Notes under the pieces: model-generated
The model's input: the letters and a program-made list of their open reading frames with translations, nothing else
What the model was told of the DNA's origin: nothing
The model's database searches: none
Part shown: piece by piece, positions 51,310 through 59,668 of the stretch
Numbering within the stretch: position 1 is the stretch's first letter
Layout: the number at the start of each line of letters is the position of its first letter
Made by a program: the position numbers and the translations under genes
Origin: an uncultured Roseburia sp.
GTDB taxonomy: Bacteria; Bacillota; Clostridia; Lachnospirales; Lachnospiraceae
Reading direction: 5' to 3'
Assembly (NCBI GenBank): GCA_947573605.1
Contig: CANPGM010000001.1
Location: forward strand, 1-64,000
Length of the DNA stretch: 64,000 nucleotides

Positions 51310-51348
51310 ATATTTTGCGATACAGGTAAAAAAAGGAACGGATCTTTG

Positions 51349-51831
51349 ATGAATAAAAACGATTGTATGATAAAGATTTATAACGAAGGACGAAGTATTT
51401 GCGAATTTACAGAGGCAGTGAGAGTTTTGGAAAGATATATTTGCCCGCCGCTTTCTTCGGCGGGGGTAAATATAGAGGAATATGCAAAAAAGCTGTTTTC
51501 ACAATCGGAGATCTTGATGCTGCAAAAGGAAGCGGATATTATCGGCATATCGGCTTTTTATGCGAACGATAAGAGAGGAAGAGCTTATCTTTCTTTTTTT
51601 GCGGTTGAAAAGCATCTGGAGGGCAGAGGTTATGGGAAAAAGCTTTTGCGCTTTTCGGAGGAAAGAGCGAAGGCTTTGGGAATGAACAAAATGTGTTTGG
51701 AAGTGTCCGATCTCAATCAGAATGCAATCGGGTTTTACAGGAAGATGGGATATGTGGTATCCCAAAGAGCGTCGGAACATTCCTGTTTCATGGAAAAAAT
51801 TTTCGGGAAAGGAAAGCGTGAATATGTCTGA
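51349..51831 (+). CDS. GNAT family N-acetyltransferase
   Basis: A 160-residue acetyltransferase. The acetyl-CoA binding motif A is EGRGYGKKLLRFSEERAKAL, preceded by strand AYLSFFAVEKHL, and motif B is LEVSDLNQNAIGFYRKMGYV. The first 50 residues are variable. It overlaps the aminotransferase gene by eight bases, so it probably acylates the amino group which that enzyme installs. The ATG at 51349 was chosen; a TTG one codon earlier is possible. Confidence 0.86.
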   Translation: MNKNDCMIKIYNEGRSICEFTEAVRVLERYICPPLSSAGVNIEEYAKKLFSQSEILMLQKEADIIGISAFYANDKRGRAYLSFFAVEKHLEGRGYGKKLLRFSEERAKALGMNKMCLEVSDLNQNAIGFYRKMGYVVSQRASEHSCFMEKIFGKGKREYV

Positions 51832-52945
51832 AAAGAAGCTTTTGGTGACAAGGAGTTCAATGCCGCCGTTTGAAGAATATGCGGAAATGATTAAACCGCT
51901 CTGGGAAAGCCGCTGGCTTACCAATATGGGAGAATATCACAGAATGTTTGAAAAAGAGATTGGCGATTATCTGGAAAGCAGGGTTTCGCTTACGGTGAAC
52001 GGACATATGGCGCTTGAGCTTGCGATTCAGTCCATGAACTTTCCCGCAGGCAGTGAAGTGATTACGACGCCCTTTACCTTTATTTCCACCACGCATGCGA
52101 TTGTGAGAAACGGACTGACCCCCGTGTTTTGCGATATTGGGGAGGACTTTACGATAGATGTTTCAAAGATTGAGAATCTGATTACGGAACGGACGGCTGC
52201 AATCGTGCCGGTTCACGTTTACGGGAACATATGCAATGTGGAAGAAATTGAACGGATAGCCTTTAAATACGGATTGAAGGTAATTTATGACGCGGCACAT
52301 GCGTTTGGAGAACGGTATCATGGCAGAAGCATCGCGCAGTACGGCGATATGTCAATTTTCAGTTTCCATGCGACAAAAGTTTTTCATTCCATTGAAGGCG
52401 GCGCGGTGTGCTGCCGGACGAACGAACAATATGAAACACTGTATAATCTGAAAAACTTTGGCATTCGTTCGGAGGAACTGACGGTTGGAGTCGGCGCCAA
52501 TGCAAAAATGAATGAGTTTCAGGCGGCAATGGGATTATGTAATTTAAAGTATATTACGCAGGAAATCGGTAAAAGAAAACTCGCTGTAGAACGATATCAG
52601 GAACTGTTAGCCGGGACGGACGGGTTATGGCTGAACAGGCGCAGGGAAGATGTGGAATCAAATTACGCGTATTTTCCGATTCTGTTTGAGGACGCCGAAC
52701 AAAGAGACGTCATATATCAGAAACTGAGAGAACATGAGATTTATGCAAGAAAGTATTTTTACCCGCTGACAGCCGACGCAGCGTGCTTTAAAAATAAATA
52801 CCGGAACGCGAATTTAAAACGGGCGAGATATGTTACAGATCGGATACTGACGCTTCCGCTATACGCGGATATTACGGAAGAGGAGCAGAACAGGGTTGTT
52901 TCTGTGATAAAAGAAGGCATGGCACAGGGGCGGATGAGACTATGA
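51824..52945 (+). CDS. DegT/DnrJ/EryC1/StrS family sugar aminotransferase
   Basis: A 373-residue PLP enzyme that aminates keto groups of nucleotide-linked deoxysugars. PLP features are VNGHMALELAIQSM, PFTFISTTHAIVRNGLTPVF, VIYDAAHAFGERYHG and the internal aldimine lysine in FSFHATKVFHSIEGGAVC. GVGANAKMNEFQAAMGL near residue 225 is typical. It overlaps the GNAT gene before it and shares an ATGA overlap with the fucosyltransferase gene after it. The substrate is probably a dTDP- or UDP-4-keto sugar made elsewhere, because no dehydratase gene is present in this window. Confidence 0.9.
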   Translation: MSEKKLLVTRSSMPPFEEYAEMIKPLWESRWLTNMGEYHRMFEKEIGDYLESRVSLTVNGHMALELAIQSMNFPAGSEVITTPFTFISTTHAIVRNGLTPVFCDIGEDFTIDVSKIENLITERTAAIVPVHVYGNICNVEEIERIAFKYGLKVIYDAAHAFGERYHGRSIAQYGDMSIFSFHATKVFHSIEGGAVCCRTNEQYETLYNLKNFGIRSEELTVGVGANAKMNEFQAAMGLCNLKYITQEIGKRKLAVERYQELLAGTDGLWLNRRREDVESNYAYFPILFEDAEQRDVIYQKLREHEIYARKYFYPLTADAACFKNKYRNANLKRARYVTDRILTLPLYADITEEEQNRVVSVIKEGMAQGRMRL

Positions 52946-53829
52946 AAATACAGTTTTTTAACGGCGGTCTTGCAAATCAGGCGTTTCAGTATATCTTTAC
53001 CCGGTACTATGAACTGTCTCATCCGGGAGAAATTATGGTATTAGACGATTCCTATTTTGCGCTGCATACGGTGCATAACGGTTATGAACTGGAAAAAGTA
53101 TTCGGGATAAGGCCGCATTTTCTAAGCGAATGCTTTGATAAGGAGCGCTGGGAGGATCTGCTAAACGGCAGGAGACAGGGAAAGAGTATTCCGCAGATCT
53201 TATCGGACGGCGGAATGGAAATAAAAATGATTTCCGAGGCCGGCGACGGATACCGGGAATGGAATCCTTTCGACGGAACGGTCATGAAAATCCCCGCAAA
53301 CGGGTATTTTCCGGAAATTATGGAGTATCCTGGGAATGTCTATTATCACGGGTACTGGATCAATAAAAGTTTCTTTTCCCGGTATCGGGATGTTTTTCTG
53401 GAAGAGTTTGTATTTTCAGAGCTTACCGATGAAAAAAACAGCGCTTATCTGAAAAAGATACGGGAGACGCAGTCTGTCTCCATTCATATTCGAAGAGGCG
53501 ATTATGTCACATTGAATTGGGCGTATACGGCAGAAGATTATAGAATGCTGACGGATTCTTTTCTGAGTCAGGCAAAGGGAGACTGGAATCTGTTTGTATT
53601 CTCGGACGATATGGACTGGTGCAGAAAGAATGAGGAAGCGTTGGGATTTTTGCGGTTCTCTGATATTACATATATAGATGGAAATTTGAACGGAACGAAT
53701 TATATAGACCTTCTGCTGATGAGCAGATGTAAGGCGATGATTTTATCAAACAGTGCGTTTTGCTATCTGGCGGCGCTTTTAAATACCGGACGGAAATACG
53801 TGCTTAACCCGACAAAAAGAGAAGTTTAA
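52942..53829 (+). CDS. Alpha-1,2-fucosyltransferase-like glycosyltransferase (GT11)
   Basis: A 295-residue GT11-type enzyme. The N-terminal FFNGGLANQAFQYIFTRYYE and the donor-binding VSIHIRRGDYV near residue 177 are signature sequences. LLLMSRCKAMILSNSAFCYL near the C-terminus matches the family SNSSFSWWAA region. It would transfer fucose or a related deoxyhexose from a GDP-linked donor. GDP-fucose synthesis genes are not in this window. The four-base overlap with the aminotransferase gene shows co-translation. Confidence 0.87.
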   Translation: MKIQFFNGGLANQAFQYIFTRYYELSHPGEIMVLDDSYFALHTVHNGYELEKVFGIRPHFLSECFDKERWEDLLNGRRQGKSIPQILSDGGMEIKMISEAGDGYREWNPFDGTVMKIPANGYFPEIMEYPGNVYYHGYWINKSFFSRYRDVFLEEFVFSELTDEKNSAYLKKIRETQSVSIHIRRGDYVTLNWAYTAEDYRMLTDSFLSQAKGDWNLFVFSDDMDWCRKNEEALGFLRFSDITYIDGNLNGTNYIDLLLMSRCKAMILSNSAFCYLAALLNTGRKYVLNPTKREV

Positions 53830-53843
53830 CGGGGATTGGAATT

Positions 53844-54758
53844 ATGAGTATAAAAGCAGGAAACAACGGCGGCTTTCTGACTTATGAAGGCGCGGCGCTT
53901 AAACGGGAAACCTGTTATATTGTGTGCCCGTACGGGATTGGCGATACGCTCTATGCGGCGGCGCTCGTGGGAAGTTTGAAAAGCTATCGAATAAACGGAA
54001 GAAAGGTCTGTTTGATTGTAAAGAAACATCACAGTCAGATACCGGACTGGTTTGAGGCGGTGGATGAAAAGATTGTATCGGATGAAATGGTAAAAGACCT
54101 CCATATGTATTCCGTGGCCGCCGGGATTTGGGAACTGAATAATTATTTGTACGGACATTTCCGTAAAAATACAGATCTGTCGCTTTTTCCGGAATACAAT
54201 GACTGCGAAGTGAAAAACATGATATACCGTTATAAAAAGCTTGTTTTTCATCTGCCGCCGGAAGCGGCTTTGGAGGAGCCTCGGATCATACCGGCGGAGA
54301 ATATCGTGGAAGAGGCAGTCGAAACGTACGGAATCGGTAAGGAAACGATTATTTTGATGCCTTATGCACAGTCCGCCGGTTTGATGTCTGCGGTGTTCTG
54401 GGAACTTGCGGCCGAGCTCTTTCGGGAAATGGGGTATCGGGTGTTTACAAACGTAAACGGAGAAGGAGAACTTCCGATAAAGGGGACGCAGGCAATAAGC
54501 GCCGATCTTGCTTCTATGGCGGCTTTATGTGAGATGAGCCGTCTTGTCCTGTCACTGCGAAGCGGATTATGCGACGTACTTGCGTTTACGGAGACAAATC
54601 TTGTAGTCTTAAATACCAGCACGTATCATATGAAAGAATGGAATTTAAAGGAAGTTTCGGACAGAGAGAAGATACGGAATTTTCAGGTGGAGAAGGATAC
54701 GAGTATTCGGGACATTATGCTTCCGATTTTAGAGCTTCTGGAAGAAGAGAAAGGATGA
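53844..54758 (+). CDS. GT9-like (heptosyltransferase-type) glycosyltransferase
   Basis: A 304-residue protein with a GT-B layout. YIVCPYGIGDTLYAAALVGS is the N-terminal glycine-rich loop typical of heptosyltransferase-like GT9 enzymes, and ILMPYAQSAGLMSAVFWELA with LVLSLRSGLCDVLAFTETNL forms the C-terminal nucleotide-sugar half. Unlike LPS heptosyltransferases it is in a Gram-positive-type context, so a different sugar donor is likely. It lies 14 bases after the fucosyltransferase-like gene. Confidence 0.78.
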   Translation: MSIKAGNNGGFLTYEGAALKRETCYIVCPYGIGDTLYAAALVGSLKSYRINGRKVCLIVKKHHSQIPDWFEAVDEKIVSDEMVKDLHMYSVAAGIWELNNYLYGHFRKNTDLSLFPEYNDCEVKNMIYRYKKLVFHLPPEAALEEPRIIPAENIVEEAVETYGIGKETIILMPYAQSAGLMSAVFWELAAELFREMGYRVFTNVNGEGELPIKGTQAISADLASMAALCEMSRLVLSLRSGLCDVLAFTETNLVVLNTSTYHMKEWNLKEVSDREKIRNFQVEKDTSIRDIMLPILELLEEEKG

Positions 54759-54765
54759 AACAGAT

Positions 54766-55959
54766 ATGAAGTTTTTAATTTTAGGCGCCGGGCCTGCGGG
54801 GCTTGCAATGGGAATGGAGCTGAAAAACAGAGGAGAAGATTCCTTTCTCATATTGGAAAAAGAGGCGGAGGCGGGAGGCCTTTGCCGGAGTGAAACGGTC
54901 GACGGGGCCCAACAGGACCTCGGAGGCGGACATTTTCTGGATGCAAGACCGTCGAGAGGTCAAAGCTTTTTGTTCCGTTATATGCCGAAGGAGGAATGGA
55001 ATTATTTTGAACGGGATTCCAAAATAATGGTAAAGGGCCATCTGATCGGCAGTCCGATCGAAGCTCATATCTGGCAGCTTCCGACGGCGGAGCAGGTGGA
55101 GTATTTAAAGTCGATTGCAAGGGCGGGAGCGAATCTGGATACACCGATGCCGGAGAATTTTGTAGACTGGATCTATTGGAAGCTCGGAGAGCGGATTGCG
55201 GAAGATTATATGATCCCGTATAATACGAAGATGTTTGGAAAATATTTGAACGATCTGGGAACATACTGGCTTTACAAGCTTCCGACGGTTTCATTTGAAG
55301 ATACGCTGCTTAGCTGTCTGGAGCGGAGAATGTATGGAAGTCAGCCTGCGCATACGTGTTTTTATTATCCGAAACGGTACGGATTCGGCGAGGTCTTTCG
55401 CAGAATGGCGCAGGAACTGTCGGATAAAATAGAATATGGTGTGGATTTAAAGGAGCTGGATTGCGAAAATCGAAGCGTCAACGGACAGTATCAGGCGGAC
55501 ATCGTAATTAATACGATTCCGTGGACGGAATGGACCGGTCTTCGAAACGCTCCCGACGAGATTCATAAGGCGGTGGGAGAACTGAAATATACGTCGCTGC
55601 AGGTTCGTTATTTTGGCTGGACAAATCAGGATCAGAAAACGCATTGGACGTATTTCCCGGATTTGGAAATTGAATATCACAGAGAGTTTTACAGAAGTAA
55701 TTTTTTGCTTGGGTCAAAGGGAGGTTATTACGAGACAAACACAGACCGCATTTGTTCGGAACATACGGATGATTGGAGATACGTAAATAAATATGCGTAT
55801 CCGTGTAATACGGTGAAGAAACCGCAGGCGATCAAAGAGATTCTGTCTTTTATGGAATCGAGACGGATTTTCGGAATCGGACGCTGGGGAGAGTGGGAGC
55901 ATTTAAATGCCGACAGGGTCGTTGAGCATGCGCTGGATTTAGCCGGACGTCTGCTGTAA
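54766..55959 (+). CDS. FAD-dependent UDP-galactopyranose mutase-like protein
   Basis: A 397-residue flavoprotein. The FAD loop reads LILGAGPAGLAMGMELKNRG, followed by EKEAEAGGLCRSE and GGGHFLDA, which occupies the position of the His-containing loop in UDP-galactopyranose mutases. YNTKMFGKYLNDLGTYWLYK and the C-terminal GIGRWGEWEHLNADRVVEHA, which closes the FAD site, fit the mutase/amine-oxidase superfamily. It may interconvert pyranose and furanose forms of a sugar used in the flagellar glycan. It could also be an amine-oxidase-like oxidoreductase. Confidence 0.8.
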   Translation: MKFLILGAGPAGLAMGMELKNRGEDSFLILEKEAEAGGLCRSETVDGAQQDLGGGHFLDARPSRGQSFLFRYMPKEEWNYFERDSKIMVKGHLIGSPIEAHIWQLPTAEQVEYLKSIARAGANLDTPMPENFVDWIYWKLGERIAEDYMIPYNTKMFGKYLNDLGTYWLYKLPTVSFEDTLLSCLERRMYGSQPAHTCFYYPKRYGFGEVFRRMAQELSDKIEYGVDLKELDCENRSVNGQYQADIVINTIPWTEWTGLRNAPDEIHKAVGELKYTSLQVRYFGWTNQDQKTHWTYFPDLEIEYHREFYRSNFLLGSKGGYYETNTDRICSEHTDDWRYVNKYAYPCNTVKKPQAIKEILSFMESRRIFGIGRWGEWEHLNADRVVEHALDLAGRLL

Positions 55960-55974
55960 AGAAACGGGTGCGAG

Positions 55975-57102
55975 ATGAAAAAAAATAGCGGTTTGCAGGC
56001 GGACGGAAAGTTGTCCGTCTGTATTATTACAAAAAATGAAGAAGAAAAGCTGCGGCGCTGCCTTACACATCTGCGTTCTTTTCCGTTTGAAATTGTCGTA
56101 ACGGATACCGGCTCGACAGACGGGACGCTTTCTATGCTTGCGAAGATGCAGAAAGATGCCGGCAAAGAGGGTTTTCAGAAAGCGGTGATCAAGGTCTGTC
56201 ATTTTTCCTGGTGCAGCGATTTTGCTGCGGCAAAAAATTTTGCCGTCAGTCAGGCAGAAAATGATATGGTTTTTGTATTGGACAGCGACGAGTATATTGA
56301 ACGGCTGGATTTGGGGGAATTGATGCGCCTGGTCTCTGAAAATCCGGGCAGAGTCGGAAGGATTGTCCTAAGAAATCAGGTGGAGCAAAACGGACGCATC
56401 TGCTATTTTACGGAACGGGTAAGCCGTATTTTTTCAAAAAGCAGATTTCTTTACGAGGGAAGAATTCACGAGCAGGTTGTAGCGGCAGACGGCGCGGCCT
56501 ACGATACCTATGACGTGCCGGTATGGGCGCTGCATGACGGATACCTCGGTACAAAAGAGCAGCGGGCAAAAAAAGCCGGACGGAACAGAGCGCTTTTGGA
56601 AGAAGAAATGAAAGAAAAAGGGGAGGACCCGTATCTGCTTTATCAGATTGGCAAAAGTTTTTATATGTCCGGAGATTATGAGGCGGCGGCGAATTATTTT
56701 TCAAAAGGGCTGTCGTTTGACCTGGAACCGGCGCTCGAATACGTGATTGATATGGTAGAAACCTACGGCTACGCCCTGATTCATGCGGGAAGGGCAAAGG
56801 AGGCTTTATTTTTTGAAAATATATACGATACGTTTGGAAATACGGCGGATTTTAGAATATTAATGGGTTTTATCTACATGAACAACGAACGATTTGGCGA
56901 GGCTGCGGCACAATTTGTAAAAGCAGCCGAATGCAGTACCTGCAGGATGGAGGGCGCAAATTCCTACCTTGCATATTATAATGCAGGAGTGGTAGAAGAG
57001 TGCCTCGGAAATCTTGGAAAAGCGGCAGAATACTACAAGCGGTGCGGATCATACGAACCGGCAAGGGAGAGACGAGCCAAATTAGCGATTTGTAAAGAAT
57101 AA
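55975..57102 (+). CDS. GT2 glycosyltransferase with C-terminal TPR repeats
   Basis: A 375-residue enzyme. The GT-A domain (about 10-230) begins LSVCIITKNEEEKLRRCLTH, has VTDTGSTDGTLS, the DSDEY metal-binding site and YEGRIHEQV. From about residue 225 a helical part with TPR-like repeats follows (YQIGKSFYMSGDYEAAANYF; ILMGFIYMNNERFGEAAAQF; YYNAGVVEECLGNLGKAAEY). This domain order is typical of protein-glycosylating GT2 enzymes such as the SunS type, in which the TPR region recognises the acceptor protein. It precedes the sigma-28-like promoter of the flagellinolysin unit. Confidence 0.88.
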   Translation: MKKNSGLQADGKLSVCIITKNEEEKLRRCLTHLRSFPFEIVVTDTGSTDGTLSMLAKMQKDAGKEGFQKAVIKVCHFSWCSDFAAAKNFAVSQAENDMVFVLDSDEYIERLDLGELMRLVSENPGRVGRIVLRNQVEQNGRICYFTERVSRIFSKSRFLYEGRIHEQVVAADGAAYDTYDVPVWALHDGYLGTKEQRAKKAGRNRALLEEEMKEKGEDPYLLYQIGKSFYMSGDYEAAANYFSKGLSFDLEPALEYVIDMVETYGYALIHAGRAKEALFFENIYDTFGNTADFRILMGFIYMNNERFGEAAAQFVKAAECSTCRMEGANSYLAYYNAGVVEECLGNLGKAAEYYKRCGSYEPARERRAKLAICKE

Positions 57103-57120
57103 CCTGTGATCTGCCGATAT
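57093..57120 (+). promoter_or_regulatory. Candidate sigma-28 promoter for the flagellinolysin unit
   Basis: TAAA at 57093-57096 and CCGATAT at 57114-57120 (GCCGATAT with the preceding base). The gap is 17, one base longer than at the flagellin genes. The -35 box overlaps the end of the GT2 gene. Confidence 0.5.
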
Positions 57121-57146
57121 AAACTGTGATAGTATATGGTTTTTGA

Positions 57147-57160
57147 GCCGCCGAAGCGGC
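57147..57160 (+). promoter_or_regulatory. Stable leader hairpin, second copy of the 2412 type
   Basis: GCCGC-CGAA-GCGGC ends 14 bases before the ATG at 57175, followed by AGAGTGAGGGGAAT. The arrangement is nearly the same as at 2412-2440. Confidence 0.5.
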
Positions 57161-57174
57161 AGAGTGAGGGGAAT

Positions 57175-57555
57175 ATGGGAGAAATAAGAAATTATATATG
57201 CGGCTGTGGATATCATGAGGAGCTGTATACAGGGATTGGTTTAAACGGACGGAATATGCATATGATTTCACATTTTTTTCCGGAAGAAGCGGAGAAGTTT
57301 CGGCAGAAAAAGGAAGAAAAGCTTATTTCTACATATGTATTGGCAAATGTGCTGGCGGCGTGTCCCAACTGCAATAAATTAGTGATTGTACCGGGGTTTA
57401 CCTATCAGAGAAGGGATGAGTCGTTTGCGGATTGTTTTATGAAGGATTGCCCGGATTGTGACAGTGAAGTTTTTGCCGTTTTAAATACGGAAAAGGTTCC
57501 GTGTCCGAAGTGCGGCGCGGTTATGGATTATAAAATTACAGGTGACTGGGATTAG
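57175..57555 (+). CDS. Small cysteine-rich (double zinc-ribbon-like) protein
   Basis: A 126-residue protein that I do not recognise. Cysteine pairs occur at CGCG near the N-terminus, at ACPNCNKL, at DCPDCDSE and at PCPKCGAV, so it probably binds one or two zinc ions. The region between, HMISHFFPEEAEKFRQKKEE, is helical and charged. It shares the candidate sigma-28 promoter with the flagellinolysin gene 53 bases downstream. Hence it may be an accessory or chaperone for that protein, or simply an unrelated neighbour. Confidence 0.72.
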   Translation: MGEIRNYICGCGYHEELYTGIGLNGRNMHMISHFFPEEAEKFRQKKEEKLISTYVLANVLAACPNCNKLVIVPGFTYQRRDESFADCFMKDCPDCDSEVFAVLNTEKVPCPKCGAVMDYKITGDWD

Positions 57556-57585
57556 TAAATGTCTCAGCGAGGCTTAGTCAGGAGA

Positions 57586-57608
57586 GCAGCGCAGAAATGG
57601 AGTAAAAA
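57586..57608 (+). repeat. Recurrent leader element before the flagellinolysin gene
   Basis: GCAGCGCAGAAATGGAG at 57586-57602 is identical to 50577-50593, and supplies the GGAG ribosome site six bases before the GTG start. Confidence 0.5.
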
Positions 57609-59657
57609 GTGATTTTACAGCACAATCCGGGGGCGGCTAATGCGGCCAGACAATATCATATTGTAATTGAGAAACAAAGAAAAGGGGCGGAAAAGCTGTC
57701 TACCGGATATCGGATTAACCGGGCAGCGGATGATGCGGCAGGGCTTACAATCAGCGAGAGTATGCGCTATATGATAAGGGGAGCCGGGAAGGCTTCGGAT
57801 AATGCGCAGCATGGAATTTCGCTGCTTCAGACGGCGGACGGCGCACTGAATGAGTCGCAGCAGGTGATTCAGCGAATCAGGGAACTATCGGTTCAGGCCG
57901 CCAATGATACCAATACCGAATCCGACCGCGAAGCGATACAAAAGGAAGTCGTCAGTATGCTTTCGGAGGTGGACCGAATCGCAAATGATACGGAATTTAA
58001 CACCATAAAGCTGTTGGACGGAACGCTGGAGGCATCGCCGTATCAAAGCAGTCCGATCTTGATTCGGGGAACGGCGCAGACAGACGCTATGCAGCAGGCG
58101 GCATTTGAAATCGTCGCAGACCCGATTGTCGGGGCGGGAGTGAAGCTTAACAATACGCAGGTGGCCGGACTAAACGAGATGCTTGTAAATTCCATTGTTC
58201 CGCAAGCGGTAAACGCGTTTTTAAAGACGTTTCCGGTATTTCAGACGGCAGCCGGCGCAAATCAGGTAAGCAATCAAATCGGGCTGAAGCTCTATGGCGA
58301 TACGTCTACCACACTGGCTTCCGTATCAATTAAGTATGCCAGATATTCGAACGGGACGATTGCAGGCGATTCGATCCAACTGAATCTTTCCGTGAATACA
58401 AGGGCACTTTCTTTTTCGGGAAACGATCTGACGCCGGAGAGCAGGACGTCATTGGAGACTACAATTGTTCATGAAATGATGCATGCATTTATGGACGATA
58501 CGCTGACGAACGGAATGATCGGAGCGACAGACGGGAAAGCAGACAGCGCCAATCAGTTTCCCGGATGGTTTAAGGAAGGAATGGCGCAGTGTGCGGCAGG
58601 CGGGTGCGCCAATTATAACGACTGGGTAAACGGCGCGCTGAAACTGAACGAAAATTCTACGACGGCTCAAATCAGCGCGGCGGTAAAGTCGTCTGCGAAT
58701 CGGCTGTCAAGCAATTCCACGGCGTCAAAATACGGAACCGGTTATCTTGCGTGTATGTATCTGAGCTATCTGGCGGCGGGAAAACCGGCTGCGCTTGATT
58801 CCGCGGGACTTGCAGGGGGAATCAATCAGATTTTCGAAAAGCTGATAAACGGAGATTCTTTAAATAATATCGTAAAGGACATATCGGGCGGAACGTATAC
58901 ATCCGTAACGGATTTTCGAAATAAATTCGGGGATAACGCTTCGGCGGAATTTATATCAAAGCTTTTAAAAGCGGTCGGGAACACCGGAAACGGAGGGGTT
59001 GTCGCGTCTTTGACCGCGGATGATCTGTTAAGCGACAATAATGCCGCTTCTCCTGTATTTCAAGTGGACGATACAAAGGAATTTGTTGTTTCGAGTGTCG
59101 GAAATAACCGGAATTGGGGAACCGGCGGAGCAAATAAGACAGGGAGCGGTTTTGCCGGCGGCAGTACGGGCGGCCCGGGCGGTACGGGAGGTCCAGGCGG
59201 TCCGAGTGGCCCAGGCGGCGGTACGGGCAGCGGTCCAGGCGGACCTGCAGGCACGAATCTTGCGGGAGCGCTGAACCTTCAGATCGGCGCGCGTGAGGGA
59301 AATGCATTTGCGATTTCCATTGACGATATGCATACGGCTGTTTTAGGAATTGAGAATCTTTCCGTCAGGAGCTTTGACGATGCCGGAATGGCGATTACCG
59401 CCTGCGACAATGCGCTGACAAAGATATCGGAAAACAGATCAAGAATAGGCGCGTACATAAACAGGCTGGAATATGCTGTAAATAATCTGGAAAATACGTC
59501 TGAAAACACACAGGCAGCGGAAAGTCTGATCCGGGATTCGGATATGGCGGACGAAATGGTACAATATTCTAAAAATCAGATTCTTTCGCAGGCCGGACAG
59601 TCTATTTTAAGCAACGCGGTCAATCAGCCGGAATCGGTACTTGCACTGCTTGGATAG
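57609..59657 (+). CDS. Flagellinolysin: flagellin with an inserted HExxH zinc metallopeptidase domain
   Basis: A 682-residue flagellin. Residues 1-140 form the N-terminal D0/D1 region (ILQHNPGAANAARQYHIVIE; GAEKLSTGYRINRAADDAAG). The last 125 or so form the C-terminal D1/D0 (ESLIRDSDMADEMVQYSKNQ; GQSILSNAVNQPESVLALLG). Between them, about 150-490 is a metallopeptidase with H288-E289-M-M-H292 in TTIVHEMMHAFMDD and a likely third zinc ligand E323 in PGWFKEGMAQ. A Gly/Pro-rich linker (about 504-553) joins the peptidase to the C-terminal helices. Proteolytic flagellins of this layout are a described family that makes enzymatically active filaments. Substrate and activity here are unproven. The GTG start and a sigma-28-like promoter upstream fit late flagellar expression. 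Confidence 0.93.
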   Translation: MILQHNPGAANAARQYHIVIEKQRKGAEKLSTGYRINRAADDAAGLTISESMRYMIRGAGKASDNAQHGISLLQTADGALNESQQVIQRIRELSVQAANDTNTESDREAIQKEVVSMLSEVDRIANDTEFNTIKLLDGTLEASPYQSSPILIRGTAQTDAMQQAAFEIVADPIVGAGVKLNNTQVAGLNEMLVNSIVPQAVNAFLKTFPVFQTAAGANQVSNQIGLKLYGDTSTTLASVSIKYARYSNGTIAGDSIQLNLSVNTRALSFSGNDLTPESRTSLETTIVHEMMHAFMDDTLTNGMIGATDGKADSANQFPGWFKEGMAQCAAGGCANYNDWVNGALKLNENSTTAQISAAVKSSANRLSSNSTASKYGTGYLACMYLSYLAAGKPAALDSAGLAGGINQIFEKLINGDSLNNIVKDISGGTYTSVTDFRNKFGDNASAEFISKLLKAVGNTGNGGVVASLTADDLLSDNNAASPVFQVDDTKEFVVSSVGNNRNWGTGGANKTGSGFAGGSTGGPGGTGGPGGPSGPGGGTGSGPGGPAGTNLAGALNLQIGAREGNAFAISIDDMHTAVLGIENLSVRSFDDAGMAITACDNALTKISENRSRIGAYINRLEYAVNNLENTSENTQAAESLIRDSDMADEMVQYSKNQILSQAGQSILSNAVNQPESVLALLG

Positions 59658-59668
59658 GGTATAAAGAA

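Noticed and set aside
59060-59254. Proline-rich minus-strand frame opposite the flagellinolysin linker.
   Set aside because: It is simply the complement of the Gly-rich coding repeat.
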